Shown here piece after piece: positions 35,001 through 46,639 of a stretch of DNA of 64,000 bases; position 1 is the first letter of the stretch, and each line of letters opens with the position of its first letter. Made by a program: the position numbers and the translations under genes. The notes beneath the pieces are model-generated. The model was not told the origin of the DNA. It saw nothing but the letters and a program-made list of their open reading frames with translations, and did not search any database. This stretch comes from Tetmemena sp. SeJ-2015 (Eukaryota > Ciliophora > Spirotrichea > Sporadotrichida > Oxytrichidae): NCBI GenBank assembly GCA_027382625.1, contig JAJKFJ010022703.1:18855-82854 (forward strand), read 5' to 3'.

Positions 35001-36574
35001 CAACTTGAAGAATCTGATCTGGTTCAACAATGTGGACATCGACACCTTCTACCCTCGATGCTTTGATCTAGCAATGCAGGAGGATCTAGATGACTTCATT
35101 CAAGAATTCAAAGCAATGAAGGCAGAGTCTTATGTGAAGCAGTTCGTGAGGGAGATGCGAGAATCTCTAGGAGAGAAGCCCTCTTAAGTAACAGACAAGA
35201 TACTCAAGGTTGCTCTAAAAGTGTGTGAGAAGCGACTACGAGAGCTAGATGAACTTATTGACGATCCAAATGCTTTCACAAGTCTGGTTACTGAGGAGGA
35301 GTGGGCTATTCTAGGGGCTGATGAACTCAACCCAGAGTCACTCGCAAAGCAGAAACATGAGAACTGGCTTGCAAAGAACGAAGTAATGCAAAACGAGAAG
35401 AAGAAACAGGACAAGAAGGCAAAGGATGCTGCAGACAAGCTAAAGAAGAAGAAAAAAAGGAAGCCAAAGAAGCCTCAAGCAGGTCAAACTAATGAGAACG
35501 GAGAAGAAGATTACGAAAAAGATGGAGACTTTGAGGGCTGGGATTCTGAGAACAAACGCAACGATGGCGAGGAAGGAGAAGAAGACATCATTGATGACGA
35601 TGACGAGGATCAGGCCAAGGTGGATTAGGATATCGACTTGAAGATAATGAACAAGCATCCTGAGTATAAACGAGCAGTTAAGATCCTTGAGGATTTGAAA
35701 GAGAAGTACCCTCAGTTTAATTTGAATGGAGAGAAGAACATATGGATCATAAAGCCTGCTGGCTCTTCTCGAGGCAGAGGTATTGTGCTATACAAACAGC
35801 TAGTAGAGATCTTGGATCTCTGCAAGCAGAAAGAATCCCAATACATCGCTTAGAAATACATAGAGAACTCACTGATTGTGAAGAACAGGAAGTTTGATAT
35901 CCGCTAGTGGGTGCTGGTTACAGACTGGAACCCTCTTACAGTGTGGGTGTATTAAGAACCCTACTTCAGATTCCCTGCTTCAGACTACAACGCCAACAAC
36001 ATTTTGGACAGGTTCATTCATTTGACAAACAACTCAGTAGCTAAGTACGCAGAGTCGGCAGTAGTTACTCACGAGATAGAAGGAAACATGTGGTGCTTTG
36101 AGGAGATGCATAATTATCTGCAAGAAGAATACGGATGGGATGTGTGGGAAGACAAGTGCAAGGAGCAGACTAACAACATCATCATCAATTGTTATTAAGT
36201 AGTGTGTTGATTTGTATTATTGCTTGGAGAGTGTGCAGGATATGTTCGAATGCAAGCCTGGATGCTTTGAGTTGTTTGGTTTCGATCTGATGATAGACGA
36301 GGATTTTAACATGTGGCTGATTGAGGTGAACTCTTCCCCTGCTATGGACTACTCCACCACAGTCACAGAGCGACTGGTGAAACTTGTTCTAGAAGACACA
36401 GTCAAAGTGGTTGTTGATTACGCTCAAGCCAAGAAGAAGTCAAAGGTGGACACAGGGCTCTTCGAATGCATCTACAAAGCTTAAAAGATAGTTGATAAGC
36501 CTATCAACAGCTTCGGCCTCAATCTAGTTTGCGAAGGCAAAAAGATGGCGGCAAGCAAAGTAGCTCAGTTCTGA
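32036..36574 (+). CDS. TTLL3-like tubulin glycine ligase
   Basis: TTLL3/8 enzymes add glycine to tubulin side chains in cilia. From ATG 32036 an 800-residue Ser/Gln and then Lys/Glu coiled-coil head leads to the ligase domain. Landmarks are KVFICTGGYPDIKRALKKRG, the ATP-grasp elements [52 protein letters not shown] and GFDLMIDEDFNMWLIEVNSS. The [14 protein letters not shown] string is typical of TTLL3, not of tyrosine ligase or glutamylases. An acidic insert (about 35490-35630) sits before the ATP-grasp core. IESs: 32531-32598, 34381-34452 and a 13 bp one at 36190-36202. Stop TGA 36572. Subfamily assignment is from motif memory; a tree would settle it. Confidence 0.88.
32531..32598. other. 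IES, pointer AATG, 68 bp
   Basis: AATG at 32531-32534 and 32599-32602, same codon phase. Removal reads QADINDAPYSNEQFDDEN. A GT..AG intron at this place would shift the frame. Confidence 0.8.
34381..34452. other. IES (or intron), repeat AAG, 72 bp
   Basis: A highly AT-rich block inside a GC-richer Lys/Glu coiled-coil frame, flanked by AAG in the same phase. 72 bp is a multiple of three. A 67 bp GT..AG intron is also possible but would break the frame, so IES is preferred. Confidence 0.6.
36190..36202. other. Very short IES, pointer TGT, 13 bp
   Basis: TGT at 36190-36192 and 36203-36205. Removal turns a frame ending in TGA into NNIIINCVDLYYCLESVQD, continuous with the TTLL core. Confidence 0.7.
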
Positions 36575-36720
36575 TACTCATAGTGCTGCTCATTAACACA
36601 TTATAAAGACCTTTCATCATCGTTGTTGTTGGCAAGATGATGATGGTGATAGAGGGAGTTGTTATTGATTATATCAATATGATGATGGATTATTATTGTT
36701 AATTTATAATCTTAAATTTA

Positions 36721-37465
36721 ATGGAAGCAAAGTCAGCCACTAAAACCTTCCGTCAGGCCGTCCTACTAGTGTCGCTTGGCCTGGCGCTAATCACCGTATC
36801 TCTGCTAGCTGCAGGCTACCCTGACTGCTAAACTGCTAATCTCTATTTCGCAATCAATCACTATTATTGATATGGGATTGAGTTGGAGAGTGAATATTGA
36901 ATGGGGATGATCTTCTTCATCTACGCAGTGATCTTCCTGATGATGTTGATGCAGTTCATAGGGCTAGTGACGTGCCTGAAGACCATCCCTCGCGCAATCA
37001 TGGGCTTCTATTTCGTGCTGGTGGCAGTGATGTTCTACGTGCAGATGGTTATATTCAAGGGAGATAACTGCTACCAAGACTCACCTGTACTTTTCATCTG
37101 GCTGGTCTCCCAAATTGGCCTATTCTTATTATCTTAAGTACATTGAATTATCTGTATTCTACCTGGTAATTGCATTTGGGCTTGCAAAGTGGGGATCTTA
37201 CATTTGCTGGTAAGCAGAGTCCCAGGACTAAATGGCCAAGCGAGCAGTTGAAGACTACCTAAAGAAGATGAAGAATAAGAATCAACTAATGCTTGAAAAC
37301 TATGACGATAAAAATAAACCACTCCTGCAAAGTGACGATGATGAGGAGCACAAATACTCAGACGAGAGTCACAGCTCTGACGAGGAAAGCAATCGCAAAA
37401 AGAAAAAGAAGAAGAGCAAGAAGAGTAAGATATAGCAGACGGGAGTTCTCGCCATCGAAAACTGA
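36721..37465 (+). CDS. Four-helix membrane protein with charged C-terminal tail
   Basis: ATG 36721 starts MEAKSATKTFRQAVLLVSLG, with a first TM segment (LLVSLGLALITVSLLAAG) followed by a Cys and aromatic loop. After a break near 36880-36900 come IFFIYAVIFLMMLMQFIGLV, MGFYFVLVAVMFYVQMVIF and SVFYLVIAFGLAKWGSYICW. This makes four TM segments with Cys residues in loops. The tail is acidic then Lys-rich (SHSSDEESNRKKKKKKSKKS), ending at TGA 37463. The frame break near 37125-37140 is one base and that near 36888 contains a TGA. I could define no pointer for either. Topology recalls tetraspanin/MARVEL-type proteins but no signature is seen. Confidence 0.65.
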
Positions 37466-37635
37466 TTTCCCATTCAACTTAAGCAATCACAAATACAACT
37501 TAACTCATTCATTATCTTCTTAAGTATTTCTCTAAGTCCTTAGCAGATTCTTATCACATTTAGTGATTGCATTTTAACTCGGGAAGATAATTAATGTGTG
37601 ATGTGGTGAGATAGTAATTAAAGAATCTAGAAGCA

Positions 37636-38941
37636 ATGAACGCCTTGATTGTGATAGGATTTATTTCGGCCATAGTTTATGGGCTGCTAGTTGATGGCAC
37701 ATTTTTCAAAATCTACTTTACCCTTGTGGCTATTTACACTGTGATATTCCAATTCGTGTTTATCAATAGAAGCTAAATCATAAAGAGAAAGAATATCACT
37801 GTATCTACTTGGGGTGGTAAGTCAAAAAATCAATGAAGTGTCAAACTTTTTAAACTAAATGTGCTAATAGCCCCTACTGACCCGACCTCTTACATCGTGG
37901 TGGACTTCGACATGACTAAGACAATTTAGTTCCTTAAAAAGATCAAGTAAGTTTTGGGATGAGGTCTTATAATGATGTAGTGAGTCGTAGACAGAAGCAA
38001 AGGTCACAGTAACTCACATTATGTCGAAGGCCATGATGCTCGCATAGCACAGAAACAGAAGAGATGTCGGCAGAATCAAGTGGGGACATGTAAGTCATTA
38101 CTTCCCATTTGAGGATGGAGAACTTAAAATCACCTAGAACTCTATTGATAATGTTCATATATGCGCTTTTACAGAGGACTTAACTTTACAATATAGTTCT
38201 AAAAATCAGAGAAGGTGGGTGTGTCAGTGCTAGTTGACAGTGGCGCAGGAAAAGACTTAGTTCCAGTGAATATTTGGGAAATGCAAAACGATAGCATCCT
38301 AGATATTGCTAAATTCTGCAATGACCGCGTCCTCAAGGCAAAGAACAATCAGGACAAGGATCACGCTAAAGTGACACAGCTATTTGGCGTGATGCCTACC
38401 TATATCATGGGAGTACTCGTGACTGTTCTATCATACTTAGGACAATGCGTTGGAATTAGTCTTCCTTAAAAATATAAGTGAATTAAGTTATAGTTATCCA
38501 CCCCTAGGAGTAAGATTAATTATGTATAAGTCATTGTCTTTATTGCTGGGCTATTTAATTGACTGCTGACGTTTGCATTAAATTAACTTCGTGTGCTATA
38601 GGTGAAAGCAAACGCCTTCGGTCAATCAGTTTTAACCAACGTCGGCACTCTAGGTCTTGAGCAAGGTTTCGCCCCTCTCCCCTGCCCCATGCACATCATG
38701 TTCATCATCTGCATTGGGAAGATAGTTCCCAAACCTGTAGTGGTAGATGGGCAGATTGTGATTAGAGACATCATGAACACTGTGTGGACAATTGACCATA
38801 GATATGGAGATGCAGCACTTGGACTTAGATTCATCAAAATTGTCAAAGACTTCACTGAGGATCCTGATAACTTTGATATCAACAAGTACCCCGACTGCTC
38901 TAGCTATCAACAAACCGTCAAGAAGGAATGAGATACTAAAG
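37636..38941 (+). CDS. Membrane-anchored 2-oxoacid dehydrogenase E2-like acyltransferase domain
   Basis: E2 catalytic domains (CoA-dependent acyltransferases of the CAT fold) normally sit in mitochondrial dehydrogenase complexes behind lipoyl domains. Here ATG 37636 begins two hydrophobic segments (NALIVIGFISAIVYGLLV and FFKIYFTLVAIYTVIFQFVF) and no lipoyl domain is visible. Then TSYIVVDFDMTKTIQFLKK, VTVTHIMSKAMMLAQHRNRR, KVGVSVLVDSGAGKDLVPVN, SVLTNVGTLGLEQGFAPLP and TIDHRYGDAALGLRFIKI follow the E2 order. The last contains HRYGD, an HxxxD catalytic motif. IES 38470-38604 (AAA) is removed between SLPQ and KANAFG; other breaks lie near 37800-37850, 37940-37980 and 38200. Stop TGA 38939. The fold is likely; the substrate and complex are unknown. 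Confidence 0.75.
38470..38604. other. IES, pointer AAA, 135 bp
   Basis: AAA at 38470-38472 and 38605-38607 in the same phase. The segment contains TGAs. Removal reads GISLPQKANAFGQSVLTNVG. The 3-bp A repeat makes exact limits soft. Confidence 0.65.
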
Positions 38942-39095
38942 AAGGAGCAGATAAAGAGTTTAAATATGAAAAGTGCTTGCTTAACTGAAGAAGAAGATGG
39001 AATACTTGTATTTATTTCAAAGTTTAATCTTTTTGCTTAAAAATGGAGTTGAGATTAAAATATCACGAAAGTTGGGAGTTTATAATAAGTTTAAA

Positions 39096-39705
39096 ATGAG
39101 AATTCTGCCAACTCACTCAACCAGCAAGCTTCTTTTGTTGCTGAGTTTCACTTGCTTACTGTTCGTTTGCTTCTAAGGATAGGCTTAGAGTCACTCCCCA
39201 GCTAAACTTAAAACTGACTCCAAAGGCAGAGGGAAATCGCAGGATGGGTTAATGACCAAGGGAATGAAGTTATTATAGAGTACTCTCTATGGAGAGAGAC
39301 CTGTGCTGGGGTGTGAGCTTGACTAAGCTATGCACAATACAATGATTGATGCTTTGGCTGAACAGCTCGGACTTGATAGACCTCTTTTGCAGTATGGCTA
39401 CTACTGTAAGTTGAAGCAACAAATATTTTCAATGCTTTTATAGGTGGAGATAAGATCGTTACTAATCCTAACATCACTATTTAATTTCTAAGATTTTAGT
39501 TTTACTGATAAAAGGATAGTATTTGAGTAATAATAACACAAATGTTACAAACGGCACGAACGGCTCCAACGGCAGCAACGGTTCTAATGGTTCAATCACT
39601 CCAGGAAAGAACTCCATCACTCTTCTTAGTATATTATAGTTTTAACTTCGTTCATTTAGCGTGGGTCTAGTCACTTCAGTCACCCTATTCACCCTCTTCT
39701 ATTGA
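39096..39705 (+). CDS. Secreted, possibly GPI-anchored Asn/Gly/Ser-repeat protein
   Basis: ATG 39096 opens with a clear signal peptide (SKLLLLLSFTCLLFVCFQG). A polar body follows (RGKSQDGLMTKGMKLLQSTL, CELDQAMHNTMIDALAEQLG). Intron 39416-39443 (28 bp, GTAAGT..TATAG) joins GYYC to GGDKIVTNPNIT. After a further break near 39480-39535 comes a low-complexity run of NGT/NGS units with several N-glycosylation sequons, then a C-terminal hydrophobic end (VGLVTSVTLFTLFY) directly before TGA 39703. Signal peptide plus Ser/Asn/Gly linker plus terminal hydrophobic segment is the usual GPI-anchor layout. Function unknown. Confidence 0.65.
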
Positions 39706-40072
39706 AAACAAATCCCATAATATAAATCAATCTTAACTTCAACTAAAAATAGTTGCTAAACTTTCAATTCTTCAATAACAATTACTACAAATGATCTTTG
39801 AGAAGTGAAGATTTTTGTTCTAAAAATCTTTGGCCAAAGATGATTGGTATAATTTTTGTTTTGTTCTGATATAAAACAGGGGGAGAGAGATACTAAATTG
39901 ATTATCTATTCTTCAATCTCTTTTAAGTTTAGATATCAGAATATGCTATGATCGAATTGAACAATAATGTTGAATAAATGTAATAAGATGACAAATTCAA
40001 TTCAGCTTAATCTTTAAATTAGATGTTGATTGATAAATAATGAGAATACAATTCTGGAGTAAATAATTTAAA
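39706..40072. other. AT-rich spacer
   Basis: About 370 bp of AT-rich DNA between two secreted-protein genes. Nothing further is supported. Confidence 0.5.
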
Positions 40073-41290
40073 ATGAAACTAGTTTCCTCTCTGTTTGTGG
40101 CTGCCTAAGTAAAAATAGATGCATCCTTTTTATGCTCCTTATGTAGATGATAACTCTTGGTACAGCTACTATTACTGATCCTAACTGCATTGGAAATTTT
40201 CTAAGTATAGCTACTGTAGACACCCTGCAGAGCGATCCTTACTAACTGCTACCTCAACTGACTGCAGAAGCCTGCTACCCTAATTTATTTTCATTGGCTT
40301 TATGTAATTTAGGATCCATTCAAAGTAAAGATTGAAATATTGATTCTCACTAAGAACTTTACCATAGATTCTCTGAAACCAACTATCTGCACCTTCCAGA
40401 GCTTGTACATAATTGATGCCTTACTTGCGCTCGACTCCACAACCCTTGCAGAAAAATTGCAATCATACGCAACCGACTACTGCGGCTCAGTGGGAGATTA
40501 AGTTCAATCAAAGTTGCAATTCATTAACACCTTAAATAGTCACGACCTACTACTTTATTGTATCTCTAAAAGAATTTTACTATCTCAGGATGATTTTGTG
40601 GCGGCGTGCACTAAGAACATAGAAGAGACACCAAATAAATGGTTTGATCCAGTTTCACCAGTGGAGTCAATTAGCACTGCAGATTTATGCAGCAGTTTCT
40701 TCACTCTGTATTCTGAGATTAAGGATAGAAGCAACCCCACTGGCCAAGGAGGCAACCTTAAATACGAAGATGCAATCATATTCACCTATGCGCTATTGAA
40801 GCAAATACACCTCAACTACTTGCAACAAGAAATAATCAATGAATGCGTAGATGCAAAGGTCTACTAGGATCCTAATCAGTAATCGTAAAATTAACCAATC
40901 TATTTTGTTCAATTTAAGTACTGCTAAGAATTAACTGACACAGATAGATTAAGCTTCACACACCTCACCAAAGACTGGCAAAATGAGGTTTGCTCAAACT
41001 CCACTAATAAAATGCTTCAGATTTGCGGATAGATTCAATAATCTAATCAAGCCAATTAGGAAAATCAAAGTTAGGAGTCTTTGTTCGACTAACAGTGTTA
41101 TCCCTGCTCACTAGTCGCAGCAAATATTTTCCATGAATATGAAAACATTCTTGATCAGAAGCAACAAGCGGTCTTCAAAACTCTTACAGAGAAAACTGTA
41201 CAGGTCCTCAAAGATGTATTTAATTTTATGCAAGGAATTCACTTGATGATAGTAAGGATCAATCAGACTCATTAGGCTAATAAAGTGTGA
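40073..41290 (+). CDS. Secreted cysteine-rich protein, unknown
   Basis: A signal peptide (MKLVSSLFVAAQ) is interrupted by intron 40109-40146 (GTAAAA..TATGTAG). The mature part has many evenly spread Cys residues (DPNCIGNF, EACYPNLF, TICTFQSLY, DYCGSVG, VAACTKNIEE, NECVDAK, KYCQELTD, NEVCSNST, QICGQIQ, QCYPCSLVA), suggesting disulfide-stabilised helices, as in exported ciliate proteins. One frame break near 40300-40320 needs an IES. Beyond it the frame is open for 320 codons to TGA 41288, with about a dozen TAA/TAG as Gln. It is probably paralogous in layout to the preceding secreted gene but with no sequence match I can see. Confidence 0.7.
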
Positions 41291-41414
41291 AGAATATTGA
41301 CTTGCCTGCTTGATTTTATAATAAACTATAATTCTTCAAGTTCAAGATATATTCTTTAGCTTCTTTAGGGTAAACTTATTTTATTTGTGATAAAAGAATC
41401 TGATAAAGAATGAA

Positions 41415-42500
41415 TCACTCTTGCTAAATTAACCTCTTCAAGCTTTGAAGTCTATTCCTCATTTCATCTATTTTGCTGCCTCTGCTTTAATTAGAAGAGG
41501 CCTAAGCATTATCAGCTCTGTAGTTACTTAAAGGTTACCTGGGAGAATTTCTTTACTAGTTGTAATTAATCTCAAATACTTGACTCTATCTTGTGTTATT
41601 AAATTTGTTATTGTTGCTGTTGTTGTCAAAGTAAGGCATTTAACTCTCATCAAAAGGCTGTTACATTCCATAGGATTATATCCTCTTATGTCGGCTATTT
41701 ATCTCCCCTAGAAATGCTTGCGAAGTGTTTTCTTGCTGAATTTTGTTTATGTCCCTATTTATTTTGCTATAGTCTTGGGGCACTCCATCTAGCTTGAATC
41801 TGTCTAGTTGGTTTTGATTGGCAAACAAAAACTGATGATTCGAGAAGGATGTGTAGTTGGAGTTACTTCTATTGATCTCGCCGCTGTTTTTATTTGAGCT
41901 TAAAGCATTTTGAGGTGAAAATACTTGGTGTGCTTAGCCATAACTGCCTACTTTATTTTACTGTTCGTATCTTTGATTAGAAGAAGGTTGAGCTCTAGAT
42001 TGATGATGGCTCTGATTCTCCATATTCCTGTTGTGCTAACTTTGCTAATGTGAAATGCTTCCTTTGAATTGCTAGCCACTCCTCTCGGACATGAGGTGAA
42101 TGCTTTACTTGTTATAATTTGAAGGAGGGTTTTAATTTTGAATATCTATCTCGTAGCCATAGCCTTTGAAGTAAGCATTATTAGGTTCAGTTATATTTAT
42201 AAAAATAATTGCTTTAAATTTGAGAAGAAGGGTTGCTCATTCTGCATTTGTCTCAGCTCTTAATCTTGCTCTGTCATAGTCTAGAAGGGGTTTAGCAAAG
42301 TCTGCTAGGTCTGCTATGAAGAGCTAAGCAAGTAATGATTCTTCATTTCATCATAGTGGCTGCCCATTTAGTTGCCAAAGTTTGTCGACTACTGAGCTGT
42401 AGGTTTTTAGGTTGACTTGAACTCTTCATATCGGCCATGTGCAGGCAGATTCAAAATATCTTTAGCTTGCTTTAATGGCTTAATCAAATCTATAATTAAT
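41415..42500 (-). CDS. Gln/Asn/Ser-rich protein, unknown
   Basis: Read on minus, the first block KDILNLPAHGRYEEFKS and MTEQDQELRQMQNEQPFFSN is followed after an AT-rich break by YFKGYGYEIDIQNQNPPSNY, SHHQSRAQPSSNQRYEQQN, QFLFANQNQLDRFKLDGVPQ and QENTSQAFLGEINSRHKR. The C-terminus KIDEMRNRLQSLKRLIQQE ends at TGA 41415 and is probably helical. Breaks near 41570, 41640 and 42190 imply IESs. The start is not found; the reading is open into AT-rich DNA at 42480-42500. No domain recognised. Confidence 0.5.
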
Positions 42501-42799
42501 TAACCAAATTTAATTTGTACAAGGTAATACTTTTATATATTTTTATTGATAATCTAAATTTTAAAAACAAACTTTACCAAATCATTTTATATAAACAATT
42601 TTAAAGGATTCTTACAAATAGTCTATTGTTTAAATGCTGTACATATCTATTTTAAAATAAAACTTAGCTATCTTACATTTTAGTCTAGAATTTGTACTTT
42701 AAATTACAAAGATTGTACTTTTAAAGCTTATTTTATTTTTGGTTTTGAATATACTACTATTGTCCAGGTTTCTCTTACTCTTACTTTAATATATAAATA

Positions 42800-45700
42800 T
42801 TGAGACACATTTTGAAATGTATTGTTACTTATCGTCATAAGGACGAAGATTGGGTTCCTGAATTTTAAGGTAGACATAGTTCTCTATTTAAAATATATTT
42901 TGTCCTTGGAAGCAATCTACTGAGAACTCTCCTCCGCTGACACTATATCTTATTCAAGCAAATTAAGTTGATTTTAGTACTGAATCAATATATAAAAATA
43001 AAAAAGAAAAACAAAGTGCTATTTGTGTTGAATCATTCTGTTCGTAACTTTGATATTCTTGCCTATTTGAGGGGCAACCTGCTTCAATATTTCTTAATAT
43101 TTGAGCAGACCCTTAATCCCCTGTTAACAGCTTTCTTTTATCTATAGAGGGATTTTGTCCTTCTTCAAAGCTCCTCCTAATGAAGAAAGGTGGTGCTCAA
43201 TTATTATAAAGCAAGATCAAAGATACTTATTCCTATTGTTTATAAGCTTTGCGTCTAAGTGAACACCTCAATCCTCTTGCTCATCATTATCCTTAAGTTC
43301 ATAATTCTGTATTCAGGGCAAACAGGCGGAAGAGGCTAGATATTTTGCAGCTTCAAAAGCTTGTCCTCTGGCTTGGAGCAATCTATAAGTTTTATGTTAG
43401 ATGACTCACTCCTCACATTCATTTCAGAGTGCGGTGCCTTCTTTAAATCAGGAGAGACTCTTGCAGTCTTGCTCTGAATTCTGTTTTTCATAGCTAGTCC
43501 TAAGTTGTTTTAGAGCTTATTCTGGCTGATAGAATTACTAAGTGTAGTTTCTGAGGAGAAGAAGAAATAATAAATAATGATATTGTTATGAGGCTTTGAA
43601 AGTTGAAGTAGAATGAGAATCTGACTAGACCACTGATAGATTGGACTTTTTGGCTTTATCCATAATCGGTTTTAAAGTGTTTTGTAATTCATCTTCTGAT
43701 TCTGACAAGAGTTCCTCTTTCGGGGGTTGCTTTTGATTAGAAGCCATAATATTCTTAATTCCTACCTTGAAACTCATCTCAATTGTCTTCTGCTTTATTT
43801 TATTCTTGAGGAGCTGCATCATCTCAAAAAAATGTATAGATAAATATATGAGAGATCTCTTCTTTATTGTTCAAGGAATCAGAGTGAGATAGGCTCTTAC
43901 TCTCTGACATCATACTCTTCGATCTCTTTAAAAGTAAAAGACATATTTGGAATGAACGATTAAGTTTGATCTCTTGACTTGCTTGAGCTTAGTGCTGATG
44001 TTTTAGTTGATGCGCTACTTGTAAATTTTCTCAGCCTCTTTAATTTAGTCGAAGTACATCATAATGATGTCCTTAACTGACTCTTCTTACACCATCGTCT
44101 TTATCGCATCTTGATTGTTCCTCACTTTTTCTCTTTCTACTGCCAACTCTCTCACTTCGTTCCCCATCTCAGGGTACTAACGCATCATGTTCTCAAAGAT
44201 CTTTCTCTCATATTTGAAAATGTACACTTCAAATCTTTGACTTTTTAATATATTCTATGAAACACTTCTGTCTCAGCAACGTACTGATCTTTTCTGTCTC
44301 TCTTAAAAATTAGGTCACCCTCACCAAACATTGCACCTATTGTTAAGGTGCGCCCAGTTGTTTCATTCAAAACTGAGCCACTTACTATGAAGCAAACCTC
44401 ACTAGGTTTTGATCCTTGCTCTAGGATTACAGATCCTTTTTCAAAACGCATAGGCTTCATCTTGTCCAAGTACTGCTCATAGAAAGTGTTCTTTCTATCT
44501 TACAGAAATTAACAAACATCAATACGAATTCAAAGTTAAATTTGATGGTCTGTATTGCATCTTGATAGAGAAAAATAGCCAGCTAAGTCTTTAATGAAGT
44601 TGGTAGAATCCTGAGTAGGTAAGTCATTTCTAGGCCATTGGATATTTCTAGATTAGATTCGTATTCCTTATAGAAGAACTTAATCTTGTTATTGAGATAA
44701 TCTCAAGCAAATTAAGTAAGATATCAATAGAAGGATAAGCTTAATTCTTTTTTTATTAGAGTCAAGTGATACATTTATTAGCTCATTTGAAGTTCTTTTA
44801 TAATTAATAACTTAGTCCTTATTTAAATAGTCCATATACTCTAATTAAATAGTCCAAAAAACAGGAGATTTGATTTTAAATGTGTGATAATGATTTTTTC
44901 ACTGACTCCGTGGCGTTTCTCCATGATCTCCAGAATCTTGTTTCTATCTTCCTTTACTTTATTTTCCCTCTGAATTTCACTGAACTAATTGGACAGATCA
45001 GAAAGGATGTAAGAGTAGTAAGATAAACCCATTATAACTATAGTAATTACATTTCTAAATATCTTTAGATATTTATGTTTACTCCAAAGATGATGATGAG
45101 GCAGGTGAGCATGTTTTCGTACTTATTCTTAGGAACAATATCTCCATAGCCCACTGTAGCGCAAGTAACTATCGCAAAATAACTCACTTTAAATAAATAC
45201 ATTCATACAGTAAAATAGACTGAGGTGAGATAGATTTACATATTATCAATGTCCTAGCTACCAGAATAAGTAATCCAATTTTAATAGTTGCCCGAGTCAA
45301 AGGTTGCAGAAGTTGTGAATAAACACCCTATTAAGTGGATTATGAAGATCAGTTTAGAGAAATTTATCATAATGTTTGCCATTTCCAGTTTAAAGCTAAA
45401 TCGCTTCATCACATCCCTCATTAAAAAAAAAACACTGAAAATAATAATATATCTGTATATGAATGAATGAATGAATACATTAAAGTTCCACCTTTTCTAA
45501 GTCTAAGCAACTGACTCAGCAAAAGGATCTTGTAAACTCGAGGCACTTATCCGAAATTCAAAGTTATTAAGCTCTGCAAGCTAGATTAATTTATTAGGCG
45601 CACAAATTATCTTACTCGTTTCCAGTGAAGTTGGTTGGACTTCGGTACCTGAAATAGGACAAGGGAAAGCACATTGCAGCATCAAATAGGAACCAACTTT

Positions 45701-46566
45701 TAATGTAACGGATAGCTATCTTTTTCTTGTCGTAAATAAGTTTCCCTTCACTGTCGGGAATTAAATTTCATATATAGATCATTAAAATGAATTGGAGAAA
45801 TGAAGATTATAAACATGTCTAGCAGAAAGACCAAATTCAAGTATATTTTGAGAGAATTTATATAAATTATAGTAAAGTAGAAATCAAGAATGACGTCCCT
45901 AAGGTTTGGGTCTGGATCAAACGATATGCGAAAAGGTATGATAAAGCAAATATAGGCGATGTGAAAGAGTAGAAATAGCTTCCAACTAGTAGCCACATTT
46001 CCGTATAAAGGGAATGACTGACAAGGTTTTTGAGAATAAGTAAATATCTTACTATTTTAGAGCACTTTTTCTATTTCTTCCTTAAGCTTTTTGAGTATTA
46101 TTCAAGATCAAATGTGGTGAATTTCAGTACACTATCGCTTGTATATCCTGCAAGAAGATTTTGATCTGTCTAAAGAGTTTTCTTTTCCAAATCGTTTGCT
46201 ATAAATAAGGTAAATAATTTTTAATTTTCTAACCTTATATTTCTGGCGAGATGGAGTCAGTGTTTATTGTCAAGCCTTTACTATTTATTTTCGATAAGGA
46301 TTTCCTTAATTCAGTTTCATAAAAAATGAAATTTAGAATTAATTAGAGTTTTCTTTTTTTCTTGTAATTGCCTTTTTTGGGTTTTCATTTGCTTGAAAAA
46401 ATCATTTGCCTCTAGAAATGAACTCAACTCCTAATTTCCTTCATAAAAGAAAAAAGTTTAATTAACTGTTCACCAGTTTAAAAAGTCTTTTGCTGCTATT
46501 CTCGGTTCTAATTAAAGAGAGGCAATTAAAATGTAAATAGGATGAGATACATTCTAATCTCTTCAT
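42800..46566 (-). CDS. Potassium channel with cyclic-nucleotide-binding-like domain
   Basis: Voltage-gated-type channel with six TM segments and a C-terminal CNBD. On minus from ATG 46566: S1 WKLFLLFHIAYICFIIPFRI, S2 LNLVFLLDMFIIFISPI, S3 around YIKSWFLFDAAMCFPLSYF, S4 RVYKILLLSQLLRLRKGG, S5 ANIMINFSKLIFIIHLIGCL, pore CATVGYGDIVPKNKYENMLT. The filter TVGYGD predicts K+ selectivity. The C-linker has KILEIMEKRHGVSEK. The CNBD (44245-44469) has KGSVILEQGSKPSEVCFIVS and FGEGDLIFKRDRKDQY, where the usual ligand-binding RTA/RSA is missing. A helical tail (FENMMRQYPEMGNEVRELAV) and further coding runs to about 42800. Intron 46199-46233 is clear; numerous other breaks are IES-like. S4 has few Arg. 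Confidence 0.88.
45459..45478 (+). repeat. (ATGA)n tetranucleotide repeat
   Basis: About four ATGA units inside an AT-rich break of the channel gene between S4 and S5, probably within an IES. Confidence 0.6.
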
Positions 46567-46639
46567 TAATCCTTTTAGCCTGACTTGAGAAGGAGGGAGG
46601 AGGAGAGTAAATCGGATTAGTGGTTATTAATAATCCTAT

